Of a DNA stretch of 64,000 nt, positions 28,237 to 38,197 are shown in pieces. Both the position numbers and the translations under genes were made by a program. Every line of letters begins with the position of its first letter. Positions within the stretch are counted from its first letter, which is position 1. Source of the stretch: Nitrospinia bacterium. GTDB lineage: Bacteria > Nitrospinota > Nitrospinia > Nitrospinales > JAJDAT01. The notes beneath the pieces were generated by a model that was given only the letters and a program-made list of their open reading frames with translations, was not told the origin of the DNA and did no database searches. Location of the stretch: the NCBI GenBank assembly GCA_029261715.1, contig JAJDAT010000025.1, forward strand, positions 248,001 through 312,000. The letters are read 5' to 3'.

Positions 28237-28309
28237 CGGACTTAAGAATTCCATTTTCTTGTCGATAAAGTCGCTAAGGTTAAAGTTGTGAATGATATGA
28301 GAGGGTGTT

Positions 28310-30085
28310 TTGAAAAAACAAGTTCCGAATCAATTTCTTATTCCGAAGGCGCCTCCTGGTAGGGGGCCAAATGCTGCAGCTCTTCTAGGATCAGGAATTC
28401 CACCTGTGATCCAGCCGAAAACTGGAATCCCGGCAATAAAGCCACATGATCGGATAGCACAGAGAAGGCAAGCTTTATTGAATAACTCAAAACCTTTTGA
28501 CTCAAAGGCATTGATCGCAAAAAATGGTTTAGCTCCTATACAAGCGAAGATAAATTCACGTTTTCCGCTTTTCAATTCAATAAATCAAAAAGTTCCACTA
28601 ATCCGAGTTCAAACGCAGAGTAGAGGGGGGCTACCAATAGCTTCGGTGACTCAACGTATTCAGATGAAACCTGATGTTATGTCGAATTCTTCCAGTAGTT
28701 TTCGAAAAAAAGCTCTACCGCAAAATTTGCCACAAAATAGATTTGCTTTGTTTCCTTATTCAAAGCCGAAGGTGATTCAAGAAAAGCGAGTTTTTACTTC
28801 TGGATTGAAGTTTGACATCGCTGGTAAAACCGAACAAAAAAGTCATCCTATTTATTCTCATAGCCAACCTTGGCGCCCTCCTTTTAAAACTAACGTCGCT
28901 TATGGATCTGTAATTCAAGCCGCCAAAAGCACGAAAACATCTACAAGAAAAAAAAGTAGCTCTCAAAAAGAAACGAAAGAACAAAAAAAGGCGCGAATCA
29001 AAAAGGAGAGAGAACAAATAAAAAAAAGGACGGTGATGTATCAAAAAAAAACGAAAAAACTTAGGAGAGCTCTTATCTTACATCGAAATATGGGAAGAGC
29101 TTATGAAGCGGTGCAGGAAGATTACGACCAATCTCAAGAAGCTAAACAGAATATTAGGAAAGTTGAACGTGTCAAAAAATACGATAGAAAAGTGAGAATT
29201 CTGAGAGGGACGCATCGTTGGAAACAGATGCGTGCGCTTTTGAGTGCAAAAAAAGCCAATAGAAACTTGAACATTGACGGACAGAGGGTAGAAATTAATG
29301 CGACAGATAAGTCAGGCCGAGCTAAACCGCCACAAGTTTTTGTTCATATGGGAGCGGATAGCGCTTACTATCCCCAAAGTAAAAAAAGAAAAAGAACCGC
29401 TTCGTCGACGGGAGATGAATTGTTATCGCATTTAGAGTCTGAAAGAAACCCTCAAGCTTCTGGAGGGCAGTACTTAAGCGATGAATTGTATCAACGAGAT
29501 ATAATCACTCCTAGGCAACGGTTTAGCGCAACTTCGCCATTTGCGGCGATGACTCCAACTGGAGCGACAAGGCCTACCAATTATCTTAGAGTTCAACAAA
29601 CAAGCGCTTCCCTTAACGTTCTGGATGAATCGGTTCAACAGATTCCCGATCAATTATTAGGGGAAAGGGTTCCCAAAAGGAAAAGAGGATCGCACCGGCG
29701 AACGACTCCAAAGAAAATTGAAACCGCTTTGGATGAATATGAGTCTGTAGTAGAAAAAGGCGGAAGTAAAAAGAAAAAGAAGGCGGCAAAAAAGCAAGTG
29801 AGAAGAGAACTCATCCGGTTGGACCGTTCCTTTATGGGGGTGGACATGGATTCCGATGTCGACGTTTCCTCCGATGAAGAACCAGATGTGGATTCTTTTG
29901 CTAGAAAGAGAAGAAGGGTTACAAAACCTAAACCTGTTTCTAAGAAAGGGGTATCCTCAGCTTCAAAGGCCAAACAAACTTCAAAGAAAAAGGGGCATCC
30001 AGCGACAGTGTCATCTAGCGGAAAGCAAACTTTGAAAAGAAAAACTCGACCTAGTAAGAAAAAGTCATCAAAAAAGTCCAAATAG
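28310..30085 (+). CDS. Candidate secreted effector: N-terminal IQxK-motif tail, very basic C-terminus with NLS-like clusters
   Basis: TTG start after a GAGGGTG-like RBS. VIQPK, PIQAK, RIQMK, VIQEK, VIQAAK motifs in the first ~205 aa; C-terminal KKRKR, PKRKRG, RKRRRV, KKKKKAAKK and lysine-rich tail. Confidence 0.75.
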   Translation: MKKQVPNQFLIPKAPPGRGPNAAALLGSGIPPVIQPKTGIPAIKPHDRIAQRRQALLNNSKPFDSKALIAKNGLAPIQAKINSRFPLFNSINQKVPLIRVQTQSRGGLPIASVTQRIQMKPDVMSNSSSSFRKKALPQNLPQNRFALFPYSKPKVIQEKRVFTSGLKFDIAGKTEQKSHPIYSHSQPWRPPFKTNVAYGSVIQAAKSTKTSTRKKSSSQKETKEQKKARIKKEREQIKKRTVMYQKKTKKLRRALILHRNMGRAYEAVQEDYDQSQEAKQNIRKVERVKKYDRKVRILRGTHRWKQMRALLSAKKANRNLNIDGQRVEINATDKSGRAKPPQVFVHMGADSAYYPQSKKRKRTASSTGDELLSHLESERNPQASGGQYLSDELYQRDIITPRQRFSATSPFAAMTPTGATRPTNYLRVQQTSASLNVLDESVQQIPDQLLGERVPKRKRGSHRRTTPKKIETALDEYESVVEKGGSKKKKKAAKKQVRRELIRLDRSFMGVDMDSDVDVSSDEEPDVDSFARKRRRVTKPKPVSKKGVSSASKAKQTSKKKGHPATVSSSGKQTLKRKTRPSKKKSSKKSK

Positions 30086-30100
30086 AAAGTTTAATACGTA

Positions 30101-33100
30101 TTATTGAAAATCGCCGATGGGTCGACAATGGAAGGAATAGCGCATCACCCATCCAGCCCAGTCGCTCAATAATTTGGTGTCTTCAATACCAGATTTTTCG
30201 AGAGCGTCATTTACTAGATCCCATGGCAATATTTTATCTGGGTCTTCATCTTCCTGAGCTTTTTTGAACAGTATTTTAAAATCGTCAAAGCTTTTTGATT
30301 GATTAAGCGCTTCGAAATAAAAAGGGGCTACGTGAGGTGTTCCCACAACAATAGCAAGTTGAACCATGACTGCTTGGAACTGAGACGTTCCATTGATATT
30401 TTTTAAAAAATCTTCCAGGTCATCGTTTTTAATTCCCGCTTTTACGATGCGATACGTGTTTACAAATCGCTTAACCCGCCTAGGCGAAGTGCCAACATAA
30501 GGACTTAACTTTGTCATGAATTGTATTTCGTCATCTTCTAGAGTGAAGCTTTCTGTCTTAGTTTCTTTGGGATTGTCTGTTTCTTTCGTTCCTGTTTTGA
30601 CATCTAGATAAGTTTTTAAAAGTCGTTTAGTTTTTCTGGGCGTTGGAATGTTGGAAGCTAGCTTTTTCAAAGCTTCAACTTCTTCATTTTCTAACGAAAA
30701 TTTTTCTTCTTTTACTTCCTGATTATTTTCTGTATTACCTTCAGATTGTATAACGGACGGATTCTCAAGGGTTAAAGACGTGTTGGTTGTTTTTTCTGGA
30801 TTGGTTTCTTGGTTCGTGTCAGTAATTACTTGGTCTTGGTCTGATTTGTTTAAATCCCCAGAATTGGAATTGTCTGTTTGCGGCTTTTTTTGCCTTGTTA
30901 AATTAACGATATAATTTTCCACGTTTGTGGAAGTCATCGGTCTAACCCAATAAGGAATTTGAAAAATTTTTTCTAAATAATCATGAGAAGAAGCGGCATG
31001 CTCAGCTGCTGGACGGTTTGAATTGCCATTTTTATCATTTACCGTTTGTGAGGAGTTATTGTTTGGTGACTTAAAGTTAACGTCTTCGCTTAAAAGGCTA
31101 GGATAAACTTTTTTGAGGGAATGCGAAATCCAACGAGCGTCGATACCTACCACCACCACAAAAAGCCGGAACGCTAAAAGCAAATGAACCGCTTGTAGAA
31201 CTTCGACAACCTTCTCCGCAGGACATCGATCTAAATCGTCGATATAAAGAACGATACGATCAAATTTTGGAATTTCACTTAGTATTTCTTTCCATTGCTT
31301 CGTTATTTTTTCATCATCCGGGTCTTCGGGGTTAGGTTCTATTACTTTATCTTGTAATTGAACGGCTCGCATTAGTTTCGTCAGAGTTTCAAAGTCTTTG
31401 CGAATCATTGCGACAATTCCCAGGTGCTTGGAATATTTTTCGCTAGAAGCTTTTTCTTTAATAAATTGTCGAAGACGACCGCGAGCGCTGCCTTCTTTCA
31501 AGTTTCTTTGAGCGTCGATAAAATTTTGGTTCGCTTGTTTAAATTGATCGTTGGCCACGTCTAACTTTGCTTGCAGATCCAAAACTTGCTCGTCGATCTC
31601 TTTTAAATTGTCCTGGTGATTCTTATTGACTGTTTGTATAGCATTGTCCAGTGTGGTTTTTATTAATTCTAGTTTTCCCAATCCTCTTGAAGCCTTGTTT
31701 GCGTAAATTCCTATCCAACTGGTGAAAGTTGCTAATAACGTTCCCGTTTCTGCCAACGCTTCTGGTAATTTTGGGAACCGATTTTTGAATAAATCAATTA
31801 TCTCTCCCCCCAATGGGATCATTAAAACAATAAGGCCAAAAAGTACTACGTATTGACTACCATTTTTTGTGAAAACGGAAGAAAAAATAATTTGGGCTCT
31901 ACCCGTAACTGATTTTGCTTCTTGAAAAATTGTATTCAAATCTTTGGCAGATTCAATAAGGTTAGTTAATCCTAAGTTTTTCTGAGTTTCCTTAATTTTA
32001 TTTTTATCTTTGGCAGTCAATTCACTTTTAAAAACTTCTCCTATGATTTCCCATAGGTCCTTAGATTTGAGCGCTGACTGTTTGGAAATAGCGTTGTTAT
32101 ATTGACTTTGAGTTTCTTTAATCTTCCGTTTAGTTTTATTTAAGTTTTTGATAGCGGTATATTTTTTTTGCCGAGCTTCGCCTTTCATTTTCTTTGCGGT
32201 CTCAAGCTCGGCGATTAGCTTTTCAAACTTTTTTTCTTCGGAAGGATTTTTGTCGCTCAACGCTATTTCTAGAGTTTCGAATATATGGCTGACTAAACTC
32301 GCCCATAGATTGGTCTCAATATAGTGCCAAGCGTTGAACTCAATGGGCACGATTTTTTTATGGAAGATATCGTTATCTTTTTTTGTGAAGTTTTCGACAT
32401 GTTTTATCATTTTTTGCATGAAGAAGCTTTTGCCAGAACCCCAATCGCCGAATAGGCCAATCGATAAGGGTGGAGAGATATGTTTAGAGGCCACAAACCG
32501 GGCCATTGATTCTGCTTCTTTCTCGGTTCCAATTAAGTCTTCGAGGTTGGATCCAACTTCGTCGGAGGATATATCAGGTATGCTTTCACCTCCATGAACA
32601 TCTGTGATTCTTTGGTGTGTGTCTTGAGTTTTTTGATTTGTGTCGTGTGATGTGCTTTCTTTAGGAAAAAGAATTTTTCTCCAAGTTGCTGCATCATTAG
32701 GATTTTCAATGCTAATGAACTCGAAAAATTTTTTTCTCAGCACTTCAACAGTCCAACCGGTTTCTTGTAAAAAACCAATAGCTCCGGTATTTGGAACTAT
32801 TAAAATAGCCGCCCAAAGATGTTCTATAAAGAAATATGGGCCTTCAATGATCGGATCTAAAAAAACTGAATTGTGAGTAAAGTTATAATTTTGTGATAAT
32901 CGGGAAGCTTCTAAAATGATTTCTCTTGCTTTGCTATCTAAAGAGTATTCCCCATCAATAAGAGATTGAAAGTTAAGGGATTTAATTTTTTTCTGCAAAT
33001 CTAAATAGCTGTTTTTCGTTTCAGAGTACTGCTTTTTATTTAGATCAACTATGGTGTTTAAAAATTTAATGAATGTCTTGTTTTTCTGAAAAATGTTACT

Positions 33101-33727
33101 TTCACTCTGAGGACTAAGTTGTTCTGGGGCTAAAAAAGCATAAAGTAAGCATTCTGAGCTTAATAACCTTTGTTTATCCTTTTTTATTTCTGAAAGGCTA
33201 ACGGCAAAACTAATCAGTGCTCTAGTGAAAAAGCTAGGTTTAGGAGTTAGGTAGTATAAGAATTTTAATTGTTTCTCTTGTTCATTTCGATTGATGTTCT
33301 CTATAATTTGATAAGTAGGGGGTTGTTCTCTACATTCTAAAATCAACTTATTAAGTGCAGCAATATCATAGTTGTTGAGTAGGAAAGCAGTGTCGCTTGG
33401 ATATTGAAAAATTGGATGGGCTGTCCAAATGTTTTTATGGAGTTGATGTTCGAGCTCAATTTTTTTTTCAAAAAAATCTAAATCCATTAAGTAGTCTTCA
33501 GTAGCTGAACTAAGCATGGATTGACTAAAAAGACTCCACCCAATTAGGGTCAAGCCATCCTGGTCGGCGAAAAAATAATAAAAATCCCTATCTTTATAAC
33601 TCCCGCGTTGAAAGTCACCAAAAAAATCTTTTGTAATATAAATTGGTCCTGAAAGTAAGCTCTCTGCACGTTCTTTAGATAATTTAATAGCCCAATGTTG
33701 TGGTGATAGTGGATGTTGTTTTTTCAT
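30101..33727 (-). CDS. KAP-family P-loop NTPase with N-terminal Clp_N-like segment
   Basis: Walker A LFGDWGSGKSFFMQKM, Walker B IVLYIDDLDRCPAEKVVEVLQAVHLLLAFRLFVVVVGIDARW, two internal hydrophobic segments; upstream AREIILEASRLSQNYNF...FIEHLWAAIL...GAIGFLQETGWTVEVLRKKF resembles Clp_N. Confidence 0.85.
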   Translation of the reverse strand: MKKQHPLSPQHWAIKLSKERAESLLSGPIYITKDFFGDFQRGSYKDRDFYYFFADQDGLTLIGWSLFSQSMLSSATEDYLMDLDFFEKKIELEHQLHKNIWTAHPIFQYPSDTAFLLNNYDIAALNKLILECREQPPTYQIIENINRNEQEKQLKFLYYLTPKPSFFTRALISFAVSLSEIKKDKQRLLSSECLLYAFLAPEQLSPQSESNIFQKNKTFIKFLNTIVDLNKKQYSETKNSYLDLQKKIKSLNFQSLIDGEYSLDSKAREIILEASRLSQNYNFTHNSVFLDPIIEGPYFFIEHLWAAILIVPNTGAIGFLQETGWTVEVLRKKFFEFISIENPNDAATWRKILFPKESTSHDTNQKTQDTHQRITDVHGGESIPDISSDEVGSNLEDLIGTEKEAESMARFVASKHISPPLSIGLFGDWGSGKSFFMQKMIKHVENFTKKDNDIFHKKIVPIEFNAWHYIETNLWASLVSHIFETLEIALSDKNPSEEKKFEKLIAELETAKKMKGEARQKKYTAIKNLNKTKRKIKETQSQYNNAISKQSALKSKDLWEIIGEVFKSELTAKDKNKIKETQKNLGLTNLIESAKDLNTIFQEAKSVTGRAQIIFSSVFTKNGSQYVVLFGLIVLMIPLGGEIIDLFKNRFPKLPEALAETGTLLATFTSWIGIYANKASRGLGKLELIKTTLDNAIQTVNKNHQDNLKEIDEQVLDLQAKLDVANDQFKQANQNFIDAQRNLKEGSARGRLRQFIKEKASSEKYSKHLGIVAMIRKDFETLTKLMRAVQLQDKVIEPNPEDPDDEKITKQWKEILSEIPKFDRIVLYIDDLDRCPAEKVVEVLQAVHLLLAFRLFVVVVGIDARWISHSLKKVYPSLLSEDVNFKSPNNNSSQTVNDKNGNSNRPAAEHAASSHDYLEKIFQIPYWVRPMTSTNVENYIVNLTRQKKPQTDNSNSGDLNKSDQDQVITDTNQETNPEKTTNTSLTLENPSVIQSEGNTENNQEVKEEKFSLENEEVEALKKLASNIPTPRKTKRLLKTYLDVKTGTKETDNPKETKTESFTLEDDEIQFMTKLSPYVGTSPRRVKRFVNTYRIVKAGIKNDDLEDFLKNINGTSQFQAVMVQLAIVVGTPHVAPFYFEALNQSKSFDDFKILFKKAQEDEDPDKILPWDLVNDALEKSGIEDTKLLSDWAGWVMRYSFHCRPIGDFQ

Positions 33728-33999
33728 GGGGATTTAACGTTATTTTTGGATTGAGAAATGTTTGGTTCTGGGATTATAGCAAATTTTTGCCCGCAAAAAA
33801 ATGAAAGGTGGTTTGAGGCAAGGGTAGAGGCGATGATTTTTTTTAGCTGCGGGATTATTGAGGAGTGGTTGGCCTCCGCGAGCCTCAAATAGCATTATGT
33901 TTGGCTAATGTTGGTCTTAGTTCGACAGGCTTACTGTGACAATTTTTTAGATTTTTCTCTTCGTGACTTTTTTATCTAAGCAAGAAGAAATTTCTACTA

Positions 34000-34395
34000 T
34001 TAAGTGAAAGTCTGTAGAGATGGGGGTTGTGGAAGATTGGGTTGAGATTGGCTCGTAGTGTTTCCTATCGCCGATGTAGACTGTTGTATATCATGAGAAC
34101 TTTGCGCTTCTAACGTTGAACGCATCCGGGTTTGTAGCGCTTGGCTGCTGGAAACTTGACCGCCGGTTTGGATTTCTTGATGCGCTCCCAGCGCATTTAA
34201 TGCCGACCGTAATCGAACCTGAAATTTGTCCGGAAGCAATGGTGACGGCTGTAGTTGGCTGGCCGCTAATGGTAACTGTGGTCCTGAAACGTTTTGAGCC
34301 GGTTGCGCAATTTGGTTTTGGGCAACGCCGCTAACTTTAGAGTCTGACGTTGTGTATCCCATTTGCGATCCTTTGTTTGTATTAGAAAAATTCAT
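34000..34395 (-). CDS. Small Q/S/P-rich protein with an internal duplicated motif, unknown function
   Basis: 131-aa ORF divergent from the T6SS operon; duplicated QVRLRSALNALGAHQEIQ / QTRMRSTLEAQSSHDIQQ. Confidence 0.55.
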   Translation of the reverse strand: MNFSNTNKGSQMGYTTSDSKVSGVAQNQIAQPAQNVSGPQLPLAASQLQPSPLLPDKFQVRLRSALNALGAHQEIQTGGQVSSSQALQTRMRSTLEAQSSHDIQQSTSAIGNTTSQSQPNLPQPPSLQTFT

Positions 34396-35063
34396 TTCTG
34401 AATAGTCCTTCCTTTAAAAGATTTTTTCAACCTGTTCACACCGTAACTTTTTATTTTATAAGAGTTTATCCTAGTTTTTTTTACAAATCAAGAGTTTTGG
34501 GTAATTATTTTTGCTTACAAAATATTTTATATTTTGTTTATGAAAAATATTTTGAATTTAGAATTTTGTTTTTAATAAAATTATCTAATTAATATTTAAA
34601 TTTACTGTGATTTTACTTAATTATTTCGTATTCAAAATAATTTTGACTAATTATTATGATTTTTATGAAATTTTCCTGCTAACTTCCTAAAAATTAATGA
34701 TTTTTGGTTTTTGGTAGTTTCGCTAATCCAACGGTATCTATAAATATATATAAATAAAACTTTAATGAGTTATCTATGTTGTGTAAGTCGACTAATTTTT
34801 AACCGATATTTGGTCAATTTATCCCTAAGCAGTTGTTTTTTATTTGCTTTTTGGTTCAAGTTTTATCTTCTAATTCCGATACGGGAAATACAATTTTAAA
34901 TTAATAGTGCGATAAATTGATGGATTTAATGGTTAATTAGCATTTGTTTTCTAATTTTTTAAATAAATTAATTTACTAAGTGGTAATTATTTTTAATAAC
35001 AAAACCTTTAATGGCGGAATTTTAACCCGGTATACCGTATAAAATTGGGATGGAGATGCAATT

Positions 35064-37022
35064 ATGAGCCAAAAATCCAGTTTACAAAAGTGGGTAGGCA
35101 GTGTCCGGCCTCCTCGCGTTCATATTCAGTACGAAGTAGAAACTAGAGGTTCTATTAAAAAGGTAGAACTTCCTTTTTTAGTGGGAGTTTTGGCCGATCT
35201 TTCTGGAAAACAAGAGACTCCTCCTATTCCTCTTAAGGAGAGAAAGTTTGTTGAAATCAATTTAGAAAATTTTGACAAAGTTATGAAGAAGATAGCTCCT
35301 ACGGTAGAGCTTGCAATGGCGGGGGGAAATACTGACATCGTTTTTGAACAGATGGAGGATTTCAATCCGGAAAGCTTGATTGAAAGAATCGATTCGACTC
35401 GGCTTTTGTATAACTCCAGAAATAACTTACGAGATTTAAGAAGCCGAATGGATGGGAAAGACGTTTTAGAAAACGCATTTATTAGGGTTTTAGAAAGCGC
35501 CGATCTTCAAACTCAAGTTAACACTGCTTTTGGATTAGCTCCCGATGCAGAAGAGCCTAGTTTAGAGACGGAAGGGTTTGGTAACGGAACTCCAATACAA
35601 GAAATCATTGAAAATGGAAAAATGGTCATTGGGACGGAAAAAAAATCCAGAGGGGCGGCTTTAAAATTGATTCGAGAGTTTGCGAAACAGTTTTTTGCAT
35701 CTCCAACAGATGAAACCGACCCAAGTCCAGTGATGAAGATTAACGAAAAAATTAATGATTTGGATAAAGAGATTGCGGATATTTTAAATCCTATACTTCA
35801 GAATGAAAATTTTAAAAACTTAGAAAGCCGTTGGCGTGGTTTGCATCATTTTGTGATGAACACCGATCCGATGAACGATTTAGAAATTCGTGTATTAGAC
35901 GCGCCTCGTTCTGTATTGGCGGCAGATCAGAACAAAGCCAAAGATAAAGATCAAAGCGGTTTATTTAAATTGATCTACGAACAAGAATACGGAACGTTTG
36001 GAGGAACTCCTTATAGTCTATTGGTAGGCGATTATTATTTTTCTCCTAAAGACGAAGACGTCAAGCTTTTAGAAGATATTTCTGGTATTGCCGCCGCCGC
36101 TCACGCTCCTTTCATTGCTTCCGCCGATTGCTCAATGTTTCATATTGAAAGTTATTTAGATCTTCCACAGCGTCGAGATTTATCGGAAATCTTTTCCGAT
36201 CTGGAATGGACTAGATGGAAAGACTTTCGAAAAACCGAGGATTCACGCTATGTGGTTCTTACTTTGCCCAGAGTTCTATTGAGAAAACCTTATGGGGCTG
36301 GAAACGAAGTGGAGAATTTAGATTTCGAAGAAGATATGGACACAAATTCCCATTCGAATTTTTTATGGGGAAACGCGTCTTATTATCTTGCGGAAAGAAT
36401 TACACAAGCGTTTTCCACATATGGTTGGACTGCGGCCATCAGGGGGTACGAAGGAGGTGGGTTAGTTGAAAGTCTTCCTCTTTATATTTTTGAAACCGAG
36501 TCTGGAAACAAAGCGTTGAAGTGTCCTACAGAAATTGCGATCACAGATAGACGCGAAAAAGAACTGAGTGACTTAGGTTTCCTTCCTTTATGCCACAGGA
36601 AAGGCACTGGACAGGCGGTATTTTTTGGCGGTCAAACGACTAACAAACCGGATATTTATTATTTGGATGCGGCAACTGACAATTCTCGTCTTTCGTCTTT
36701 ACTGCCGTATTTATTGGCGGCTTCGCGTTTCGCGCATTACGTGAAAGCTATGATGAGGGATAAAGTTGGAGCGTTTACGACGCATTCTAACGTAGCGAAG
36801 TTTTTAAATACGTGGATTTCGAATTACGTGTTGTTAGATGACGACGCTCCAGAGGAAACGAAAGCTCGATATCCTCTGCGAGAAGCGCGAGTAGACGTGA
36901 CGGATGTTCCGGGAAGACCGGGAGTCTATAACGCCGTCATTTATCTTCGACCTCATTTTCAGCTAGAAGAATTAAAAAGTACCATTCATTTAGTGACAGA
37001 ATTACCTCCTCCAGCGGGATGA
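35064..37022 (+). CDS. tssBC: T6SS contractile sheath: TssB-TssC (VipA-VipB) fusion
   Basis: N-terminus LQKWVGSVRPPRVHIQYEVETRGSIKKVELPFLVGVLADLSG = TssB; from ~IQEIIENGKMV onward with LESRWRGLHHFVMNTDPMNDLEIRVLDAPRSVL... = TssC; one uninterrupted ORF of 652 aa. Confidence 0.93.
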   Translation: MSQKSSLQKWVGSVRPPRVHIQYEVETRGSIKKVELPFLVGVLADLSGKQETPPIPLKERKFVEINLENFDKVMKKIAPTVELAMAGGNTDIVFEQMEDFNPESLIERIDSTRLLYNSRNNLRDLRSRMDGKDVLENAFIRVLESADLQTQVNTAFGLAPDAEEPSLETEGFGNGTPIQEIIENGKMVIGTEKKSRGAALKLIREFAKQFFASPTDETDPSPVMKINEKINDLDKEIADILNPILQNENFKNLESRWRGLHHFVMNTDPMNDLEIRVLDAPRSVLAADQNKAKDKDQSGLFKLIYEQEYGTFGGTPYSLLVGDYYFSPKDEDVKLLEDISGIAAAAHAPFIASADCSMFHIESYLDLPQRRDLSEIFSDLEWTRWKDFRKTEDSRYVVLTLPRVLLRKPYGAGNEVENLDFEEDMDTNSHSNFLWGNASYYLAERITQAFSTYGWTAAIRGYEGGGLVESLPLYIFETESGNKALKCPTEIAITDRREKELSDLGFLPLCHRKGTGQAVFFGGQTTNKPDIYYLDAATDNSRLSSLLPYLLAASRFAHYVKAMMRDKVGAFTTHSNVAKFLNTWISNYVLLDDDAPEETKARYPLREARVDVTDVPGRPGVYNAVIYLRPHFQLEELKSTIHLVTELPPPAG

Positions 37023-37091
37023 GAATCGTAAAATAAACGAATAAGCAATTTGATTTAAATCGATCGATTGATCAATTAGGGAGTAATAAAG

Positions 37092-37652
37092 ATGGATCTC
37101 ATATTATTAAAACCCGGTAATCCCAATATCGTTGGCGAAAACTTGATTGAAGGTCCCTTCAGGGGAGTTTCCAACGCGTCTATGAAGGCTCCGGAAAATC
37201 CAAATGATAAAAACCAGGCGATTCAATTATTGTCGTTAGCTTATGGTTTAGCGCAACAAACTACAACTGATGTCAGTAATACTGCGCGAACGTCTGGTAA
37301 ACCTAATATCCAAGATTTTACGGCGGTCAAGTATATGGATGCCTCGTCGCCTAAACTTTATCAATGTTGTTTAGACGCGACTCCTATAGGTAAAGGAGAT
37401 GAAATTACCTATCTCTATCTTTGCAGAAACTCTGGTGGAGAAATCATCAACATCATGACGTATGCATTGGAGAACGCTTTAATTTCTTCATTACATTGCC
37501 AAGTCACTCCGGGAGATATGCCGACCGAAACGTTTACTCTTAATTTTACAAAAATTTCTTGGAATTACACGGTTCAAGAGTCAGATACCTCCATGGGTGG
37601 AAATATTGGGGCTTTCTGGGAAGTAACGAAGAACGCAGGCAGTTCTATATAG
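37092..37652 (+). CDS. hcp: T6SS tube protein Hcp/TssD
   Basis: Hcp-like sequence and position directly after tssBC (ISSLHCQVTPGDMPTETFTLNFTKISWNYT). Confidence 0.85.
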   Translation: MDLILLKPGNPNIVGENLIEGPFRGVSNASMKAPENPNDKNQAIQLLSLAYGLAQQTTTDVSNTARTSGKPNIQDFTAVKYMDASSPKLYQCCLDATPIGKGDEITYLYLCRNSGGEIINIMTYALENALISSLHCQVTPGDMPTETFTLNFTKISWNYTVQESDTSMGGNIGAFWEVTKNAGSSI

Positions 37653-37707
37653 AATTTGTAGTTATTCAAGAACATGGAATGTTCTTTGAAATCGTTTAGG
37701 GGGAAGT

Positions 37708-38193
37708 ATGCGCGAGAATCCATGGAAGGACAAGCCGGTAATTTACGCCCCTTTATTTGATCGATTGCTTGATTATAAAAAAATTGGCAAACGGTTTGGG
37801 AGCGAGATAGAAGAAAAACTCAAAGTTATTTCTGGACCGACGTTGACTGTAGAAGGTCTTGAAGATTCGGTTCGTAGAGAAATCGAAGATGTGTTAGGCG
37901 CGAGAAGTTCTTTGAGCGTAAGGGAAGCGGATGAAAGAGAACGTTCGATATTAAATTATGGGACTCCTCCAAGTATTTCCGCAAGCCTTCATTCAAAACG
38001 CAAAGTAGATAGATTGCTTGAAGTTATTCGCGATTCCATATTGGCTTACGAGCCTCGAATAGAAGAGGCAGAAGTATCGCTTGTAAATAAAGATTCAGGA
38101 AAAATTCATATAGCTATAGAGGTGCGGGCAAAACTTTTTGTCAAGCATTTTACTTATCCGATAAATTTCATTTTCGGAGAAGAGGTGGAATAA
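37708..38193 (+). CDS. tssE: T6SS baseplate protein TssE (gp25-like)
   Basis: gp25-like: LEDSVRREIEDVLGARSSL...ERSILNYGTPPSIS...LEVIRDSILAYEPRIEEAEVSLV. Confidence 0.9.
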   Translation: MRENPWKDKPVIYAPLFDRLLDYKKIGKRFGSEIEEKLKVISGPTLTVEGLEDSVRREIEDVLGARSSLSVREADERERSILNYGTPPSISASLHSKRKVDRLLEVIRDSILAYEPRIEEAEVSLVNKDSGKIHIAIEVRAKLFVKHFTYPINFIFGEEVE

Positions 38194-38197
38194 GCTT

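Noticed and set aside
29650-30081. Phe/Ser/Leu-rich minus-strand ORF of 143 aa
   Set aside because: Complement of the lysine-rich C-terminus of the basic protein (AAA/AAG read as TTT/CTT); compositional artefact.
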